From Rahnella inusitata_A (lineage in GTDB: Bacteria > Pseudomonadota > Gammaproteobacteria > Enterobacterales > Enterobacteriaceae), in contig NZ_CBCPJJ010000025.1 of the NCBI RefSeq assembly GCF_965118895.1, forward strand, positions 62,001 to 126,000: DNA of 64,000 nucleotides. The letters run 5' to 3'. The notes beneath the pieces are model-generated. The model did no database searches. It was given only the letters and a program-made list of their open reading frames with translations, and was not told the DNA's origin. This document shows, one piece after another, positions 33,333-42,842 of the stretch. Both the position numbers and the translations under genes were made by a program. Each line of letters begins with the position of its first letter. Position 1 is the stretch's first letter.

Positions 33333-34196
33333 ATGACCCATCCCCTTTTTTCTGTTCTGTCTCCAATACTTGAGGACTTCGCAGGCATCCGCCATGTGTA
33401 TTTTGCCGGTGCTCAGCATCCGGTGCCTTCGCTGGCATATCAGGTGGATTTTCCGCGTCTGGAGCTGATTCTGGACGGCGAGCAGATGATGGAATGGGAA
33501 GACGAGCAGGGCAAAAGTCAGACGACGCGAATGCTGGCGGGCGATGCATTGTTCGTTCCGGCCAAAGGCTGGAACAGCCCGCAGTGGCAAAAGCCAGTGC
33601 GCACGTTGAGTATTCTGTTTGGCAAGCAACAGCTTGGATTCAGCCTGCTTCACTGGGATGGTACAGGGTTTGATGGGAGCGAAAAGGGCAATATTGGCAG
33701 GCGTGGACCTCGCGTCGGCGCGTTTATGTTACAGGCGTTGAATGAACTGGCGTGGCACCGAAGCGATCAGCAAACGGCAAAGTTTTTGGTAAAAGGGTTG
33801 CTGAGCCATGCGTTGGATCTGTTCAGCTCTTCGGTTCAGACCGCGTCGCGCAGTCAGGCGCTGTTCACGGCGATCCGCCAGCACATCGAAGAACATTACC
33901 GCGAACCGCTGACCCGCGATTCCGTCGCCAAAGCGTTTTATATCTCACCAAATTATCTGTCACATCTGTTCCAGAAAAGCGGCGGAGTCGGGCTAAACGA
34001 ATATCTGAATTATGTGCGGCTGGAGCAGGCAAAAAATCTGCTAAAAGGCTACGACATGAAGGTGAAGGAAGTCGCTCATGCTTGCGGATTTGTCGACAGC
34101 AACTACTTTTGCCGGCAGTTTAAGAAAAACACGGAGCGTTCACCTTCGGAGTATCGGCGGCAATACCGCAGCCAGTTGGAACAAGCACAGCCATAA
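33333..34196 (+). CDS. yijO: AraC-family regulator, YijO-like
   Basis: 287 residues. An N-terminal cupin-like sensing part (PVPSLAYQVDFPRLELILDGEQMMEWED) precedes a C-terminal AraC DNA-binding domain with two helix-turn-helix motifs (about residues 185-280: DSVAKAFYISPNYLSHLFQK and VKEVAHACGFVDSNYFCRQF). The YijO label rests on position next to frwD-pflCD-frwBC as in E. coli. It probably controls the island. Its stop codon directly abuts that of frwD on the other strand. Confidence 0.78.
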   Translation: MTHPLFSVLSPILEDFAGIRHVYFAGAQHPVPSLAYQVDFPRLELILDGEQMMEWEDEQGKSQTTRMLAGDALFVPAKGWNSPQWQKPVRTLSILFGKQQLGFSLLHWDGTGFDGSEKGNIGRRGPRVGAFMLQALNELAWHRSDQQTAKFLVKGLLSHALDLFSSSVQTASRSQALFTAIRQHIEEHYREPLTRDSVAKAFYISPNYLSHLFQKSGGVGLNEYLNYVRLEQAKNLLKGYDMKVKEVAHACGFVDSNYFCRQFKKNTERSPSEYRRQYRSQLEQAQP

Positions 34197-34541
34197 CTAG
34201 GGTAAAACGATCTGCGTGCCCTGCGGCGAGGTGGCGATTTTTTTGACGGCAGCCATGACTTTTTCCGGCGTGCGCAAAAACGTATGCATACCCGTCTGAA
34301 CGCAGCGACTGTGGGCAAAGCGCTCGCGGTTTTCAAGCTGGATCTCGGTGACTAGCAGGACAATATCGGCTTGCGCAATATCGCTTTCTGACAGCGAATT
34401 TTCGATACCCAGAGCCCCCTGCGTTTCCACTTTTACCTGCCATTTTTCCTGCGCACTGAGTTTTTCCAGACGCTCTGCCGCCATATACGTATGTGCCACA
34501 CCGCTGATGCACGCCGTGACGGCGACCAATTTCAATGACAT
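34197..34541 (-). CDS. frwD: PTS fructose-like EIIB component FrwD
   Basis: 114 residues. Phosphorylation site Cys11 in VTACISGVAHTYMAAE, the fructose-family EIIB signature, and VETQGALGIENSL typical of the fold. A second EIIB next to FrwB; compared with FrwB the C-terminal part is diverged, as in E. coli. Last gene of frwC-frwB-pflD-pflC-frwD. Confidence 0.9.
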   Translation of the reverse strand: MSLKLVAVTACISGVAHTYMAAERLEKLSAQEKWQVKVETQGALGIENSLSESDIAQADIVLLVTEIQLENRERFAHSRCVQTGMHTFLRTPEKVMAAVKKIATSPQGTQIVLP

Positions 34542-34586
34542 TGCTATTCCCCTTTGTCGGAAATCATTGATCCGATGTTTAACCCG

Positions 34587-35489
34587 CTAACCACCCAGAG
34601 TGACCCGATATCCGTAGCTTTCCGCCAGCGCACGATAAGGCGCAAGGGTTTGTGCATCCGGCACCGGCGTTTTGTGCATGGAGTAGGTTTTCCCCAGTAG
34701 CGGATACTTGGCTTCACCGTACTTGTGGAAGGGTAACAGATGGATTTCATTTAAGTGGAAGGGTTTAAGGAAATCCAGGATCTGTTGCATGTTTTCGGGC
34801 ATCAGGGTGTAACCGGGGATCAGTGGTAAACGGGGCAGCAGTTTCACGCCGCGCCCGGCAAGTTCACTGAAATTCTCCAGCACACGTGGCTGATTCATGT
34901 TGAGAATGGAACGCGCCAGCGACGGATCCATTATTTTGAAATCATACAAAACCTGATCGCAACGTTCTGTCAACGCAAGCAAGTGATCCCGCGGGGCATC
35001 GCCTGCCGTTTCGATAGCCGTATGAATGCCCAGAGCCTGTAGCTCCTGCAATAACGCGCTGGCAAAAGCATGTTGCATCAGAACTTCACCCCCCGAAAGC
35101 GTGACGCCACCGCCAGAGGAGCGGAAAAACACTTCGTCCTTAAGCAGACGTTTCATCAGTTCTGGCAGCGTAATGTCTTCGCCGATGTATTCCATCGCAC
35201 CGCTGGGGCATTCATCCGGATCTTGCAGGCATGTCCGGCAGTTCAGGCATTTCGTCTGCCGTTTGATGGTCTGTATGCGCGGCGACATGGACTCGGGGTT
35301 GGCGCACCACGGGCAGCGGTGCGGGCATCCTTTAAAGAAAACCAGGGTACGGATACCCTGGCCATCATTGAGCGAAAACCGCTGAATGTTGAAGATGCGT
35401 CCACGCAGGGTGTTATCTGCAACGATCGTTTTCACGACGACGGGGATGCGCAGCTCAGAGCTGGTGCGCGGTTCGACCGATAATGTCAT
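34587..35489 (-). CDS. pflC: Glycyl-radical enzyme activase PflC
   Basis: 300 residues of radical-SAM activase. The [4Fe-4S]-SAM motif CPHRCPWC (Cys55, 59, 62) is near the N terminus. A ferredoxin-like cluster insert (Cys81, 84, 87, 94) follows, then SGGGVTLSGGEVL. It abstracts a hydrogen from the Gly of PflD to form the radical, anaerobically. The start at 35489 lies 35 bases inside pflD but has a strong AAGGAG seven bases upstream, so the overlap looks real and couples the two. Confidence 0.92.
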   Translation of the reverse strand: MTLSVEPRTSSELRIPVVVKTIVADNTLRGRIFNIQRFSLNDGQGIRTLVFFKGCPHRCPWCANPESMSPRIQTIKRQTKCLNCRTCLQDPDECPSGAMEYIGEDITLPELMKRLLKDEVFFRSSGGGVTLSGGEVLMQHAFASALLQELQALGIHTAIETAGDAPRDHLLALTERCDQVLYDFKIMDPSLARSILNMNQPRVLENFSELAGRGVKLLPRLPLIPGYTLMPENMQQILDFLKPFHLNEIHLLPFHKYGEAKYPLLGKTYSMHKTPVPDAQTLAPYRALAESYGYRVTLGG

Positions 35490-37752
35490 CCTGAATCTCC
35501 TTTGACAGCTCGACGAAGAATGCGCTGTAGCCAGCTACCCTGACGACCAGCCCCGCGAAATCCTGCGGACGCTTTTGCGCTTCGCGCAGTTGCTCTGCAT
35601 TGACCACGTTGAATTGCACATGCTGCAATTTCAGACGGGTAAACGCACCGAGGAAATCTGCCAGTTTGTTCAGCCCTTGCTGACCTTCCAGCGTCGACGG
35701 CGTGAATTTCACATTCAGCAGCGTACCATTGGAAAGCAGCGTGTTATCGAGTTTGCTGACCGATTTCAGTACGGCTGTGGGTCCTTGGTGATCCTGCCCG
35801 AGCATTGGTGAAAGACCGCCGTCGGCCAGCTGTTCACCGGCAAAGCGACCATCCGGCGTTGCGCCTACAACCGCACCTAACGGCACGTGTGCCGACACGG
35901 TGTACGAGCCCGGCGTGAACTGTCCACCTCGCGGGTTACGGTATTGTTCGACCTCTTTGCAGTAATAACGCAGCAAATCGGCGCTGATCAAATCAACTTC
36001 ATCGACATCGTTACCGTATTTCTCGAAGCGGTTAATCAGGCGGGCACGAATGGCACGACCTTCTTCGCTGGCAAAATTTTCTTTCAGCGATGCCAGTAAC
36101 TCATCAAATGTCAGGCGCTGTTGATCGAACACCATGCCTTTCAGCGCATGCAGGGAATCGCTGAGGTTGGCGATGCCAATTCCCTGAACGCCGGAGAAGT
36201 TGTAGCGTGCACCGCCTGCGGTGATGTCATTACCGCTCTCCAGACAGCCGTCAATAAATGAAGAGAGCAGCGGAACGGGTGCCCAGTCGCGGTGGCCGAT
36301 GTCGCAGATGTTGCTGCCCTGCGCCATCAGTTTGACGTAGTGGCTGATTTTCTGGCGGATCTTTTCCACCAGGTCCGGGTATGTGATCGCGGTATTACCT
36401 TCGTTTTCATGCAGTGTTAATTCCATGACTTTCAGGAGGTTAAACATCGCTATATCGTGCAGGCCGTAAGTTTTCCCCGGAATCGACAGTTCCACACAGC
36501 CGACAACGGCATAATCCCGAGCGTCTTCCAGCCGTACACCACGGTTTAGAAACGCGGGTACCACCACTTCATCATTGAAAATTTGCGGTATGCCGGTGCC
36601 GAGACGGATGGTTTCGGCTGTTTTCAGCAGGAATGGGCGGTCAATGAGTTCATTTACCCTTACGCCGAGATTGGGCTGTGGCAGGCAGATGCTCTGGTAG
36701 GCATCCAGACACAGAAATGAAAGCACGTTTACGGCGCTGCGCGCGGCTTCGGTAAGGCCACCAAGCAAGATGGTATAACCGGTCGGGAAGCCGGCGAAAT
36801 AGCGGGCGCTGGAGGCAGAGCGCAGCAGAACGATGTCGTTGCATTTCACCCACAGGCTTTCCAGCAGTTCTTTAAGGAACGCCGGCGATTCCCCGTGAGA
36901 CAGGGAATACTGGTAGAACGGCAACATATACTGATCGAAGCGCCCGAGTGAGAGCGAACTGGCGTTGGATTCGTACTGCAAAATAATGTTCATGTACCAG
37001 AACAACTGGCAGGCCTGATAGAAATCCTGTGGCGCACGTGCTGAGATATGCAGCGAAATACCGGCGATTCTTTCCAGTTCCTGCTTTCTTTGCGGGTCTT
37101 TGCACTCGTCCGCCATCAGCGTCACCAGTGCGGCGTAGCGAAGAATATGCCGCTGTGCCGCCTGCAAGAGGAGTAATGCAGCCTGATAAAACGGATTATC
37201 CGGGTGCTGTAAAATATGCTGTTGGAGTTCAGCCACCAGACCATCAAGACCAGTGTACAGCAGGCGCGGATAATCAATAATAATGTGCCCCTGGCCTTTG
37301 TCGGTCTGATTAATGCTGAAAATCTGCGTTTTGGTGGCGGCGGTAACCTCTTCCGGCATCTGGCTGTTGATGAAATCTTTCATTGAACGCGATTCCCAGT
37401 AAGGGAAGAGTTGCTCGCGGTAAATCTGTTTATCCTCGGCAGAAATGTTGAAACGATCCTGCGGACGGGTGGAGAAAGCATCCAGCTCTTTCAGCAGCCA
37501 GTAGGGATCCATTTCAGGAGAGACGATCCCCGCACGTGGCTTAACCGTGCGATTACCGGCAATCAGTTCGTCTTCGCGGAGGCTAATCTCAACGTTATCC
37601 AGGATGTATGCCGTGGCCTTCGCGCGGCGAAGAAGCGTCGGTTCGCCTTCCGTCTTTCGATGGCTTGCGGTATACAGCAGGGCGCGTTCCAGCGAAATTT
37701 CACGCGGGGTGGCGAAAAGCGCGGCCTTCAGACGTTCGATGCGGGAAGTCAT
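35455..37752 (-). CDS. pflD: Glycyl-radical enzyme PflD (1,5-anhydromannitol-6-phosphate lyase)
   Basis: 765 residues from the ATG with AAGGAG (37752), the same length as E. coli PflD; the in-frame upstream part to 37854 overlaps frwB and is rejected. The active-site loop is VVGCVELSIPG (Cys419) and the radical loop RVAGYSA (Gly741). A single Cys followed by V-E (GCVE), rather than the Cys-Cys of pyruvate formate-lyase, marks a C-O lyase/dehydratase type. Recent work on E. coli PflD describes ring-opening of 1,5-anhydromannitol 6-phosphate to 1-deoxyfructose 6-phosphate. The old name formate acetyltransferase 2 is therefore misleading. Oxygen-sensitive once activated by PflC. Confidence 0.9.
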   Translation of the reverse strand: MTSRIERLKAALFATPREISLERALLYTASHRKTEGEPTLLRRAKATAYILDNVEISLREDELIAGNRTVKPRAGIVSPEMDPYWLLKELDAFSTRPQDRFNISAEDKQIYREQLFPYWESRSMKDFINSQMPEEVTAATKTQIFSINQTDKGQGHIIIDYPRLLYTGLDGLVAELQQHILQHPDNPFYQAALLLLQAAQRHILRYAALVTLMADECKDPQRKQELERIAGISLHISARAPQDFYQACQLFWYMNIILQYESNASSLSLGRFDQYMLPFYQYSLSHGESPAFLKELLESLWVKCNDIVLLRSASSARYFAGFPTGYTILLGGLTEAARSAVNVLSFLCLDAYQSICLPQPNLGVRVNELIDRPFLLKTAETIRLGTGIPQIFNDEVVVPAFLNRGVRLEDARDYAVVGCVELSIPGKTYGLHDIAMFNLLKVMELTLHENEGNTAITYPDLVEKIRQKISHYVKLMAQGSNICDIGHRDWAPVPLLSSFIDGCLESGNDITAGGARYNFSGVQGIGIANLSDSLHALKGMVFDQQRLTFDELLASLKENFASEEGRAIRARLINRFEKYGNDVDEVDLISADLLRYYCKEVEQYRNPRGGQFTPGSYTVSAHVPLGAVVGATPDGRFAGEQLADGGLSPMLGQDHQGPTAVLKSVSKLDNTLLSNGTLLNVKFTPSTLEGQQGLNKLADFLGAFTRLKLQHVQFNVVNAEQLREAQKRPQDFAGLVVRVAGYSAFFVELSKEIQDDIIGRTAHQL

Positions 37753-37768
37753 CCTGTTCTCCTTAAAT

Positions 37769-38098
37769 TCAATCCGTGACTGCAGTATTGTTGAGGTGTA
37801 CGGCAATCTTTTCCATGATGGCGTCGGCACGTTTGACTGCATCACTGATGCCAACCCGCACCGTCACTTTGCCTTTAAAGCGTTCCTCGAATTTAATGCC
37901 GATATCTTTGGTCAGAATCACAATGTCCGCGGCGGCCACGTCTTCTGCCGTCAGCTCGTTCTCCAGACCGATTGAGCCCTGTGTTTCCACTTTGCATTCC
38001 CAGCCTTTGGCGTTGGCCGCACGTTCAATGGCTTCAGCGGCCATGTAGGTATGAGCAACGCCGGACGGGCAGGCGGTGACAGCAATAATCTTGGTCAT
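37769..38098 (-). CDS. frwB: PTS fructose-like EIIB component FrwB
   Basis: 109 residues from MTKIIAVTACPSGVAHTYM (phosphorylatable Cys10). Nearly identical in plan to E. coli FrwB. The start at 38098 has AGGGAAAAC upstream; the longer frame would overlap frwC. It passes phosphate from the PtsA EIIA domain to the sugar bound by FrwC. 16 bases separate it from frwC; pflD follows after 16 bases. Confidence 0.92.
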   Translation of the reverse strand: MTKIIAVTACPSGVAHTYMAAEAIERAANAKGWECKVETQGSIGLENELTAEDVAAADIVILTKDIGIKFEERFKGKVTVRVGISDAVKRADAIMEKIAVHLNNTAVTD

Positions 38099-38114
38099 AG
38101 TGTTTTCCCTGGTG

Positions 38115-39194
38115 TCAGTTAATTTCAAAGTCCAAATCCAGATCAGATTCCTGGTGGTTTTTAGTGGATTGTTTTTTGGCGGCAAGATATTTCAGCAGAT
38201 TGAGACACAGAGCAGTGACGATCATGCCAACCAGCAGCGCGCCGATATAAGCAAATTTGCCCTGAACGACGGGCAGTACGATCAGTCCGCCCCAGCCCGC
38301 ATAGCATTCTGCGCCGAGCAACGCGGCGGTGACCGCCGCACAAGCAGAACCGATCATGATGGAAGGAATAACGCGCAGCGGATCAGCGGCGGCGAAAGGG
38401 ATTGCGCCCTCAGTGATGCCAACGCAGCCCATTAACATGGCCGCTTTCCCCGCTTCGCGTTCTTCTGAGGAGTAAAACTTGCGGCCAATCAGCGTGGCGA
38501 AACCGACACCGAGCGGCGGTGTGGCGATGGCAACGGCGGCAATGGCGACGACGGTATACACGCCCTGCGCGACGCAGATCAGCATAAATGCGTAGGCAAC
38601 CTTATTGACTGGCCCGCCCATGTCGAAGGCCAGCATCAGACCCATAATGATGGCGAGTACCACAATGCTGCCTTGCTGCATCCCTTGCAGCCAGTGGGTA
38701 AGCGAAGTGGTCAGCAACCCGACGGGTTCGCCGAGCCCCCACATCATGATCCCCGCCGTCAGCAAGGTGCCGACGATCGGGATCACGAAGATCGGCATCA
38801 CAGAGCGAAGGATCTTAGGAACCGGGATCTTTTTGAGATAGAAAACGATAATGCCGCCGAGCAGACCAGCGATGATCGCACCAAAAAAGCCTGCGCCAAA
38901 GGACGCACCTACCCAGGCACCGATGGCCGCAGGGGCCAGCGCCGAGCGGTCAGCGATGGAGTAACCGATGTAGGCGGCCAAAAAAGGCACCATCAGGGTC
39001 AGACCGGCAACGCCGATATCAAACAGCTTTTTCAAATTCGGATCGGTTAACGCATCCGGCACGGCACCTTTACCGTAAAGCATGACAGAGATGGCCAGCA
39101 AAATGCCGCCCGCGACCACAAAAGGAATCATGTGTGAGACGCCAGTCATCAGGTGCTGGCGGGTATTTTTTAGAATATTGAGCAAGTCTTTCAT
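38115..39194 (-). CDS. frwC: PTS fructose-like EIIC permease FrwC
   Basis: 359 residues, same length as E. coli FrwC, with about nine to ten membrane segments (FVVAGGILLAISV near the N terminus, GITEGAIPFAAADPLRVIP as the sugar-binding loop). Inner-membrane sugar channel. Start at 39194 is preceded by AGGAG at good spacing; the upstream in-frame extension to 39296 is not family sequence. First gene of the minus-strand operon, divergent from ptsA. In the anhydroglycolysis model it imports and phosphorylates 1,5-anhydromannitol. Confidence 0.92.
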   Translation of the reverse strand: MKDLLNILKNTRQHLMTGVSHMIPFVVAGGILLAISVMLYGKGAVPDALTDPNLKKLFDIGVAGLTLMVPFLAAYIGYSIADRSALAPAAIGAWVGASFGAGFFGAIIAGLLGGIIVFYLKKIPVPKILRSVMPIFVIPIVGTLLTAGIMMWGLGEPVGLLTTSLTHWLQGMQQGSIVVLAIIMGLMLAFDMGGPVNKVAYAFMLICVAQGVYTVVAIAAVAIATPPLGVGFATLIGRKFYSSEEREAGKAAMLMGCVGITEGAIPFAAADPLRVIPSIMIGSACAAVTAALLGAECYAGWGGLIVLPVVQGKFAYIGALLVGMIVTALCLNLLKYLAAKKQSTKNHQESDLDLDFEIN

Positions 39195-39564
39195 GATTAG
39201 CTCCTGGAGCTTCCGGTGTCGGGCGTAACGATCGCAAATATCAGGGCTTCTTTTCGGGAAAAAGCTCAGATACTGAAAGGGTATCGACGACAACAATAGG
39301 CTGAGGGTCGTGGCGCTAATAGTGGACAGATTTGTGTTTTACTGGACTTTTGTAATGTTCGATCGAAAATGCGAGCAGCTTCAAATAACCCGTGATAACG
39401 GGAGATTTGTCGACTCCTGTACAGTGTGAGCTGTCTCGCAAAAAACGGTATGCATTACATTTATCCAGTGTTTGTCATTTTTGTCTGGTAGCCACCGCGA
39501 GCCTGGAGCTCCTATTCTGCAAGTGTCGGTAATTATCACCGGCATCTGGGATGAGGATTCAGAA
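39195..39564. promoter_or_regulatory. Divergent control region frwC-ptsA with a CRP site
   Basis: 370 bases between divergent starts hold no gene. TGTGA-GCTGTC-TCGCA at 39425-39440 matches nine of ten core bases of the CRP site. It lies about 125 bases before the ptsA start and 230 before frwC, so it fits ptsA better, with possible looping or a long leader. The YijO site is unknown. Confidence 0.5.
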
Positions 39565-42069
39565 ATGACCAAGAAGTTGAGCTTCACCTGCGTACTGGTT
39601 AATGGGGTTCATGCCCGTCCGGCGAGCCATATTGAATCGTTATGCAACGGGTTTAAATCGACGTTTCAATGGCATAACGCTCGTACTGACCGCGTTGCCG
39701 ACGGTAAAAGTGTGTTGTCACTGATTGGCGCAGATATTCTGCCTGGCGATGAATGCCATGTGACGGTCGAAGGTGCGGACGAAGTGGCTGCGCTGGCAGC
39801 GCTTGCACATTTCATCGAGCATCAATTTCCGCTTTGTGATGAAGCCCTTCCTGAACACAATGCGACCGCAGAACGTGAGCCTCTCCCCGAATCCCTGGCG
39901 CATCTTTCCCCGGTGATATACCGCGCCCGTTCCGTCAGTGAAGGCTGCGCGCTGGGCAAACTGGTTAATCTCTCCAACGTGAATCTGGCGGCACTTACCG
40001 ATTTGCCTGCGTCTCAAGGCAAGGATAAAGAACAAAGTTTGCTTTCCGGTGGGCTGGCGCAGCTCGAAAAATCTATTGAATTACAGCTGATGGAGGGCAG
40101 CGGCACCATTACCGCTGTACTTGAAGCGCATCGTTCTTTGCTGCGCGATAACAGCCTGCGCGACGCGTTGCTAAGCCATGTGATGGAAGGAAAAAGCTGT
40201 GCGCAGAGCATCGTGGAAACCGCCGCGCATTTCAGTGCACAACTCGCACAATCGTCCAGTGCTTACCTGCGTGAACGGGAACTGGATATTCGTGATGTCA
40301 GTTTCCAGCTGTTGCAGCATATCTACGGCGAAGCGCGATTTGCTTCCCAGCAAACCCTCACTGAAACCAGCATCTGTCTGGCGGATGAACTGACCCCAAG
40401 CCAGTTTCTTGAACTGGATAAAAAGTATCTGAAAGGCCTGCTGCTCGGCAGCGGCGGCAGTACGTCCCATACTGTTATTCTCGCGCGATCGTTCAATATT
40501 CCTACGCTGGTGGGTGTCGACCCTCAGCCTTTGCAGGTATATCTGCGTCAGGACGTGCAGATCGATGGTGATCTGGGGTTGATAGCCTGCGCGCTGACAG
40601 AGCCGGTACGGCGTTATTATCGTCAGGAGCAGGCCGTCCATCAGGCATTGCGCCAGCAGCAGAGTGTTTATCTCGACAAACCAGGCTATACCGCTGACGG
40701 CGTGCGGATGGAAGTGGCGGCGAACATTGCGCATTCAGTCGAAGCCAGTGCCGCTTTCAGTAACGGCGCCGAAGCGGTCGGCCTCTTCCGTACAGAAATG
40801 CTGTATATGGATCGCGTCAGCGCCCCTTCGGAAGACGAGTTGTACAACATATATTGTCAGGCGACGGAAGCGGCGAAAGGGAAAACCATTATCGTGCGGA
40901 CGATGGATATCGGTGGAGATAAGCCAGTTCATTATCTGAATATTCCCGCTGAGAATAATCCTTTCCTCGGTTATCGCGCTGTTCGTATTTATCAGGAATT
41001 CTTACCGCTGTTCCACACTCAGCTGCGTTCGATCCTGCGGGCATCGGCGCACGGAACACTGAAAATCATGATCCCGATGATCTCCTCGATAGAAGAGATT
41101 TTATGGATCAAAGATCGTCTGGCAGAAGCCAAACAGTCCCTGCGCAGCGAGCAGATCCCATTCGATGAAAAAATTCAGTTGGGGATCATGCTGGAAGTAC
41201 CGTCGGTGATGTTCATCATCGATCAGTGCTGCGAAGAGATTGATTTCTTTAGCATCGGTAGTAACGATCTCACGCAATATCTGCTGGCGGTCGACCGCGA
41301 CAACGCTAAAGTGACCCGCCATTACAACAGTCTGAATCCGGCGTTCCTGCGCGGCCTCGATCATGTCGTGCGTGAAGTGCATCGTCACGGTAAATGGATA
41401 GGGCTGTGTGGTGAACTGGGTGCGAAGGGCTCGGTGCTGCCGCTGTTGGTTGGGCTGGGGCTGGATGAAATCAGCATGAGCGCACCGTCGATTCCAGTCA
41501 CCAAAGCGCGGCTGTCGAAACTCGACAGCCGCGAATGTCGTCTTTTGCTAAACCGCGCGATGCAGTGCCGCACGTCGCTGGAAGTTGAACACCTGCTGGC
41601 ACAGTTCCGTATGGACGTGAACGACGCGCCGCTGATCACTGCAGAATGCGTGGCGCTCAATACCGACTGGCGCAGCAAAGAAGAAGTCATCAAAGGCATG
41701 GTCGATAACTTAATGCTCGCCGGGCGCTGCCGGTATCCGCGCAAACTCGCGGCGGACGTCTGGGCGCGCGAAGCAGTGTTTTCCACCGGTCTCGGCTTCG
41801 GTTTCGCCATTCCACATACCAAATCTGAACACATCGAACAATCAACCATTAGCGTGGCGAAGTTACAGGAGCCGGTGCAATGGGGTGACGAAGAGGCGCA
41901 GTTTGTCATCATGCTGACACTTAACAAACACGCCGCGGGTGACCAGCACATGCGGATTTTCTCAAAGCTGGCGCGCCGGATTATGCACGACAGTTTCCGC
42001 GATGCGTTGATGCAGTCAACTACGGCGGTGCAAATTGAAGCGCTGCTGAAACAAGAGCTTGAACTCTGA
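39565..42069 (+). CDS. ptsA: Multidomain PTS phosphotransferase PtsA (HPr-EI-EIIA fusion)
   Basis: 834 residues in three parts. An HPr-like N-terminal domain carries His16 in NGVHARPASH. An Enzyme I part has the phospho-His302 in GGSTSHTVILARS and the PEP-binding barrel GSNDLTQYLLAVDRDN and CGELGAKG. A fructose-type EIIA C-terminal domain has His751 in FAIPHTKSEH. It supplies the whole phosphate relay from PEP to FrwB/FrwD. ATG at 39565 with GAGG eight bases upstream is preferred over the longer frame from 39472, as the family begins just before the HPr motif. fsaB follows after 11 bases. Confidence 0.94.
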   Translation: MTKKLSFTCVLVNGVHARPASHIESLCNGFKSTFQWHNARTDRVADGKSVLSLIGADILPGDECHVTVEGADEVAALAALAHFIEHQFPLCDEALPEHNATAEREPLPESLAHLSPVIYRARSVSEGCALGKLVNLSNVNLAALTDLPASQGKDKEQSLLSGGLAQLEKSIELQLMEGSGTITAVLEAHRSLLRDNSLRDALLSHVMEGKSCAQSIVETAAHFSAQLAQSSSAYLRERELDIRDVSFQLLQHIYGEARFASQQTLTETSICLADELTPSQFLELDKKYLKGLLLGSGGSTSHTVILARSFNIPTLVGVDPQPLQVYLRQDVQIDGDLGLIACALTEPVRRYYRQEQAVHQALRQQQSVYLDKPGYTADGVRMEVAANIAHSVEASAAFSNGAEAVGLFRTEMLYMDRVSAPSEDELYNIYCQATEAAKGKTIIVRTMDIGGDKPVHYLNIPAENNPFLGYRAVRIYQEFLPLFHTQLRSILRASAHGTLKIMIPMISSIEEILWIKDRLAEAKQSLRSEQIPFDEKIQLGIMLEVPSVMFIIDQCCEEIDFFSIGSNDLTQYLLAVDRDNAKVTRHYNSLNPAFLRGLDHVVREVHRHGKWIGLCGELGAKGSVLPLLVGLGLDEISMSAPSIPVTKARLSKLDSRECRLLLNRAMQCRTSLEVEHLLAQFRMDVNDAPLITAECVALNTDWRSKEEVIKGMVDNLMLAGRCRYPRKLAADVWAREAVFSTGLGFGFAIPHTKSEHIEQSTISVAKLQEPVQWGDEEAQFVIMLTLNKHAAGDQHMRIFSKLARRIMHDSFRDALMQSTTAVQIEALLKQELEL

Positions 42070-42080
42070 CAGGAGATGGT

Positions 42081-42743
42081 ATGGAACTCTATCTGGATAC
42101 TGCTGATATCGGCGAGGTTAAACGTTTTTCGCGGATTTTACCGTTGCAGGGCGTAACCACTAATCCGAGCATTGTGGCGAAAGCACGTACCTCATTATGG
42201 GAAGTATTACCGGCACTGCGCGATGCGCTGGGCGGCGAAGGAAAACTGTTTGCACAGGTTTTGGCCAACCAGGCTGATCAGATGGTTGAAGAGGCGGAAC
42301 TGCTGCATTCCCGCGTACCGGGACTGGTCGTCAAAGTGCCGGTCACTGCCGAAGGGCTGGCAGCGATGAAAATTCTGCGCACCCGCAAAATCCCGACGCT
42401 GGGCACTGCGGTGTACGGCGCAGGGCAGGGGCTGCTTTCGGCACTGGCGGGGGCGGAATATGTCGCGCCCTATGTGAACAGGCTGGATGCTCAGGGTGGA
42501 GACGGTATTGCGATGGTCACTGAGTTGCAGCAATTACTGACGCTGCATGCCCCGCACGCAAAAGTGCTGGCCGCCAGCTTTAAAACGCCGCGTCAGGCGC
42601 TGGCGTGCCTGCTGGCCGGATGTCAGTCGATCACGTTGCCGGTGGATGTGGCGGAGCAGTTTATCAGTGCGCCTGCGGTTCAGGCTGCGGTCGAAAAGTT
42701 TGAAGAAGACTGGCAGGGCGCGTTCGGGCGGCTGTCGCTGTAA
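42081..42743 (+). CDS. fsaB: Fructose-6-phosphate aldolase FsaB (TalC)
   Basis: 220 residues of small transaldolase-like barrel. Schiff-base Lys85 in LVVKVPVT, GVTTNPSIV near the N terminus, and YVAPYVNRLDAQGGDG. It cleaves fructose 6-phosphate, and better 1-deoxyfructose 6-phosphate, to glyceraldehyde 3-phosphate plus dihydroxyacetone or hydroxyacetone. With PflD upstream it completes the anhydroglycolysis cleavage. AGGAG precedes the start. Unlike E. coli, gldA does not follow. Confidence 0.93.
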   Translation: MELYLDTADIGEVKRFSRILPLQGVTTNPSIVAKARTSLWEVLPALRDALGGEGKLFAQVLANQADQMVEEAELLHSRVPGLVVKVPVTAEGLAAMKILRTRKIPTLGTAVYGAGQGLLSALAGAEYVAPYVNRLDAQGGDGIAMVTELQQLLTLHAPHAKVLAASFKTPRQALACLLAGCQSITLPVDVAEQFISAPAVQAAVEKFEEDWQGAFGRLSL

Positions 42744-42777
42744 TCCTTCATTTTATTTTGATGAAAGTATTTCAGGT

Positions 42778-42815
42778 AAATGGCCCGGCAGGGAAATCTG
42801 TCGGGCCATTTCTGT
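42778..42815. terminator. Strong bidirectional hairpin between fsaB and dlhH
   Basis: A 14-bp stem AAATGGCCCGGCAG / CTGTCGGGCCATTT (one G-U) with a 6-base loop. It is placed between convergent genes and flanked by T-rich sequence on one side and a short A-run on the other. Confidence 0.85.
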
Positions 42816-42842
42816 TTCAGCCAATGATGCCTGCTAACGCGA

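Noticed and set aside
35455..35489. pflD-pflC overlap as a frameshift
   Set aside because: pflD ends with its normal C terminus and pflC has its own strong Shine-Dalgarno; the overlap is natural.
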